Source of the DNA: Rhodobacterales bacterium UBA3089
Lineage (GTDB): Bacteria > Pseudomonadota > Alphaproteobacteria > Rhodobacterales > Rhodobacteraceae
Direction: 5' to 3'
DNA: 5,066 bases
NCBI GenBank assembly: GCA_002367255.1
Contig: DFBD01000121.1
Location: 9,834 to 14,899 of the forward strand
Shown here: in pieces, positions 4,236-5,066 of the stretch
Layout: every line of letters begins with the position of its first letter
How positions within the stretch are numbered: the first letter of the stretch is position 1
Notes under the pieces: generated by a model
What the model was told of the DNA's origin: nothing
Databases searched by the model: none
The model's input: the letters and a program-made list of their open reading frames with translations, nothing else
Position numbers and translations under genes: made by a program

Positions 4236-5066
4236 TCACGCAGATCCAACCTCTATCGCGTCTTCCAACGTGCGCAATCCGGTTGTCGGGGCACTGACGA
4301 GGACGGCCATGTTGCCGGGCTTATGTTCGTTTGCCAGCATTTTCATGTGGGCGGTGGGGATGTCGGCCCATGGGAACACCTCGGACATGGAGGGGTCTAG
4401 GCGGCGTTCCAGCATCAACTGGTTGGCGGAACTGGCCTGTTTGAGGTTGGCGAAGTGGCTGCCTTGAATGCGTTTCTGGTGCATCCACAAGTACCGCGCG
4501 TCCACAGTCAGGTTGTAGCCCGTGGTGCCCGCGCAGATCACGACCATGCCACCTTTTTTGCACACGAAAGTCGAAACCGGAAAGGTCGCCTCGCCGGGGT
4601 GTTCGAATACCATGTCGACGTTGTTGCCTTTGCCTGTGATATCCCAGATGGCTTTGCCGAACTTGCGGGTTTCGTTGAACCAGTCTTTATATTCAGGTGT
4701 GTTTACGGTGGACATCTGGCCCCAGCAATTGAAGTCTTTGCGGTTGATAACGCCCTTTGCGCCGAGGCCGAGTACGAATTCGCGCTTGTCTTCATCCGAA
4801 ATCACGCCGATGGCGTTGGCGCCTGCGGTGTTGATTAGCTGGATCGCGAAGGAACCCAGCCCGCCGGATGCGCCCCAGACCAATACGTTTTGGCCAGGTT
4901 TTAGGGTGTGCGGGCGGTGGCCGAACAGCATGCGATAGGCCGTTGCCAAGGTTAGCGTGTAGCACGCGCTTTCTTCCCAAGTCAGGTGTTGTGGGCGGTG
5001 CATTAACTGTTGGGCTTGCACGCGCGTGAACTGGGCGAACGATCCGTCCGGTGTTTCATAACCCCA
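4236..5066 (-). CDS. ccr: Crotonyl-CoA carboxylase/reductase, C-terminal 276 residues (partial)
   Basis: The gene runs off the right edge; the N-terminal third (roughly 150 residues for a protein of about 430) is missing. Ccr catalyses NADPH-dependent reductive carboxylation of crotonyl-CoA to (2S)-ethylmalonyl-CoA, the signature step of the ethylmalonyl-CoA pathway for acetyl-CoA assimilation. Visible are WGYETPDGSFAQF (residues 1-13 of the fragment), the Rossmann dinucleotide motif VWGASGGLGS (63-72), ISDEDKREFVLGLGAKGVI, FEHPGEATFPVS, and RIQGSHFANLKQAS. By my alignment from memory, the Tyr-Glu pair at 3-4 and the His at 204 correspond to the CO2-binding Phe170/Glu171 and His365 of the Kitasatospora enzyme, which separates it from plain acyl-CoA or enoyl reductases. 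The stop is TGA (complement of 4236-4238). It lies upstream of the quorum-sensing genes on the same strand, 195 bases from the small gene. A methylthio or propionyl variant of the family is less likely. Confidence 0.96.
   Translation of the reverse strand, partial: WGYETPDGSFAQFTRVQAQQLMHRPQHLTWEESACYTLTLATAYRMLFGHRPHTLKPGQNVLVWGASGGLGSFAIQLINTAGANAIGVISDEDKREFVLGLGAKGVINRKDFNCWGQMSTVNTPEYKDWFNETRKFGKAIWDITGKGNNVDMVFEHPGEATFPVSTFVCKKGGMVVICAGTTGYNLTVDARYLWMHQKRIQGSHFANLKQASSANQLMLERRLDPSMSEVFPWADIPTAHMKMLANEHKPGNMAVLVSAPTTGLRTLEDAIEVGSA

Noticed and set aside
4455..4938. Plus-strand open frames of 127 and 138 codons opposite ccr
   Set aside because: Ccr is highly conserved over the same bases, and these antisense frames have no recognisable features or ribosome-binding sites.
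5019..5021. GTG at 5021 as the start of the ccr gene
   Set aside because: The frame stays open to the window edge and the upstream residues WGYETPDGSFAQF are part of the conserved Ccr sequence, so this is an internal valine.

Overview
The window looks like chromosomal DNA of an alphaproteobacterium, most likely the Roseobacter group of Rhodobacterales. The reasons are an ethylmalonyl-CoA pathway gene (ccr), a protein of the alphaproteobacterial TIGR02186/Alph_Pro_TM family next to a putative TauE/SafE-type permease, and a luxR-luxI pair of the type common in marine roseobacters. This assignment rests on recognising protein families by eye; no search was run.

Layout. The plus strand carries only the left end: the last 34 codons of a multispanning membrane protein (1-107), then, after one base, a secreted and membrane-anchored TIGR02186 protein (109-858). 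Everything else reads leftward on the minus strand. In transcription order these are the C-terminal two thirds of crotonyl-CoA carboxylase/reductase (5066 to 4236), a 195-base spacer rich in repeats and dyads, a 70-residue helical protein of unknown function (4040 to 3828), luxR (3883 to 3170, overlapping the small gene by 56 bases), a 94-base leader, luxI with a TTG start (3075 to 2431), a 60-base spacer filled mostly by one long stem-loop, and a RecD/Dda-like superfamily 1B helicase (2370 to 859). The helicase and the TIGR02186 gene converge with no base between their stop codons.

How the genes work together. The small gene, luxR and luxI are probably one quorum-sensing unit: LuxI makes an N-acyl-homoserine lactone from S-adenosylmethionine and an acyl donor, and LuxR binds the signal and DNA. 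The small protein's overlap with luxR suggests translational coupling. Ccr, immediately upstream on the same strand, belongs to C2 assimilation, so cell-density signalling sits beside central acyl-CoA metabolism. The helicase is probably a housekeeping DNA-repair or replication factor.

The most interesting signals are non-coding. The luxI Shine-Dalgarno sequence can be fully paired in a 9-bp stem with one bulge, and an upstream copy of one arm could form a competing structure. Two mutually exclusive hairpins share sequence in the ccr-to-small-gene spacer. A dyad lies inside a possible promoter for the lux unit. A long bipartite stem-loop abuts the helicase ribosome-binding site. No RNA gene, CRISPR array, insertion sequence or phage gene was seen.
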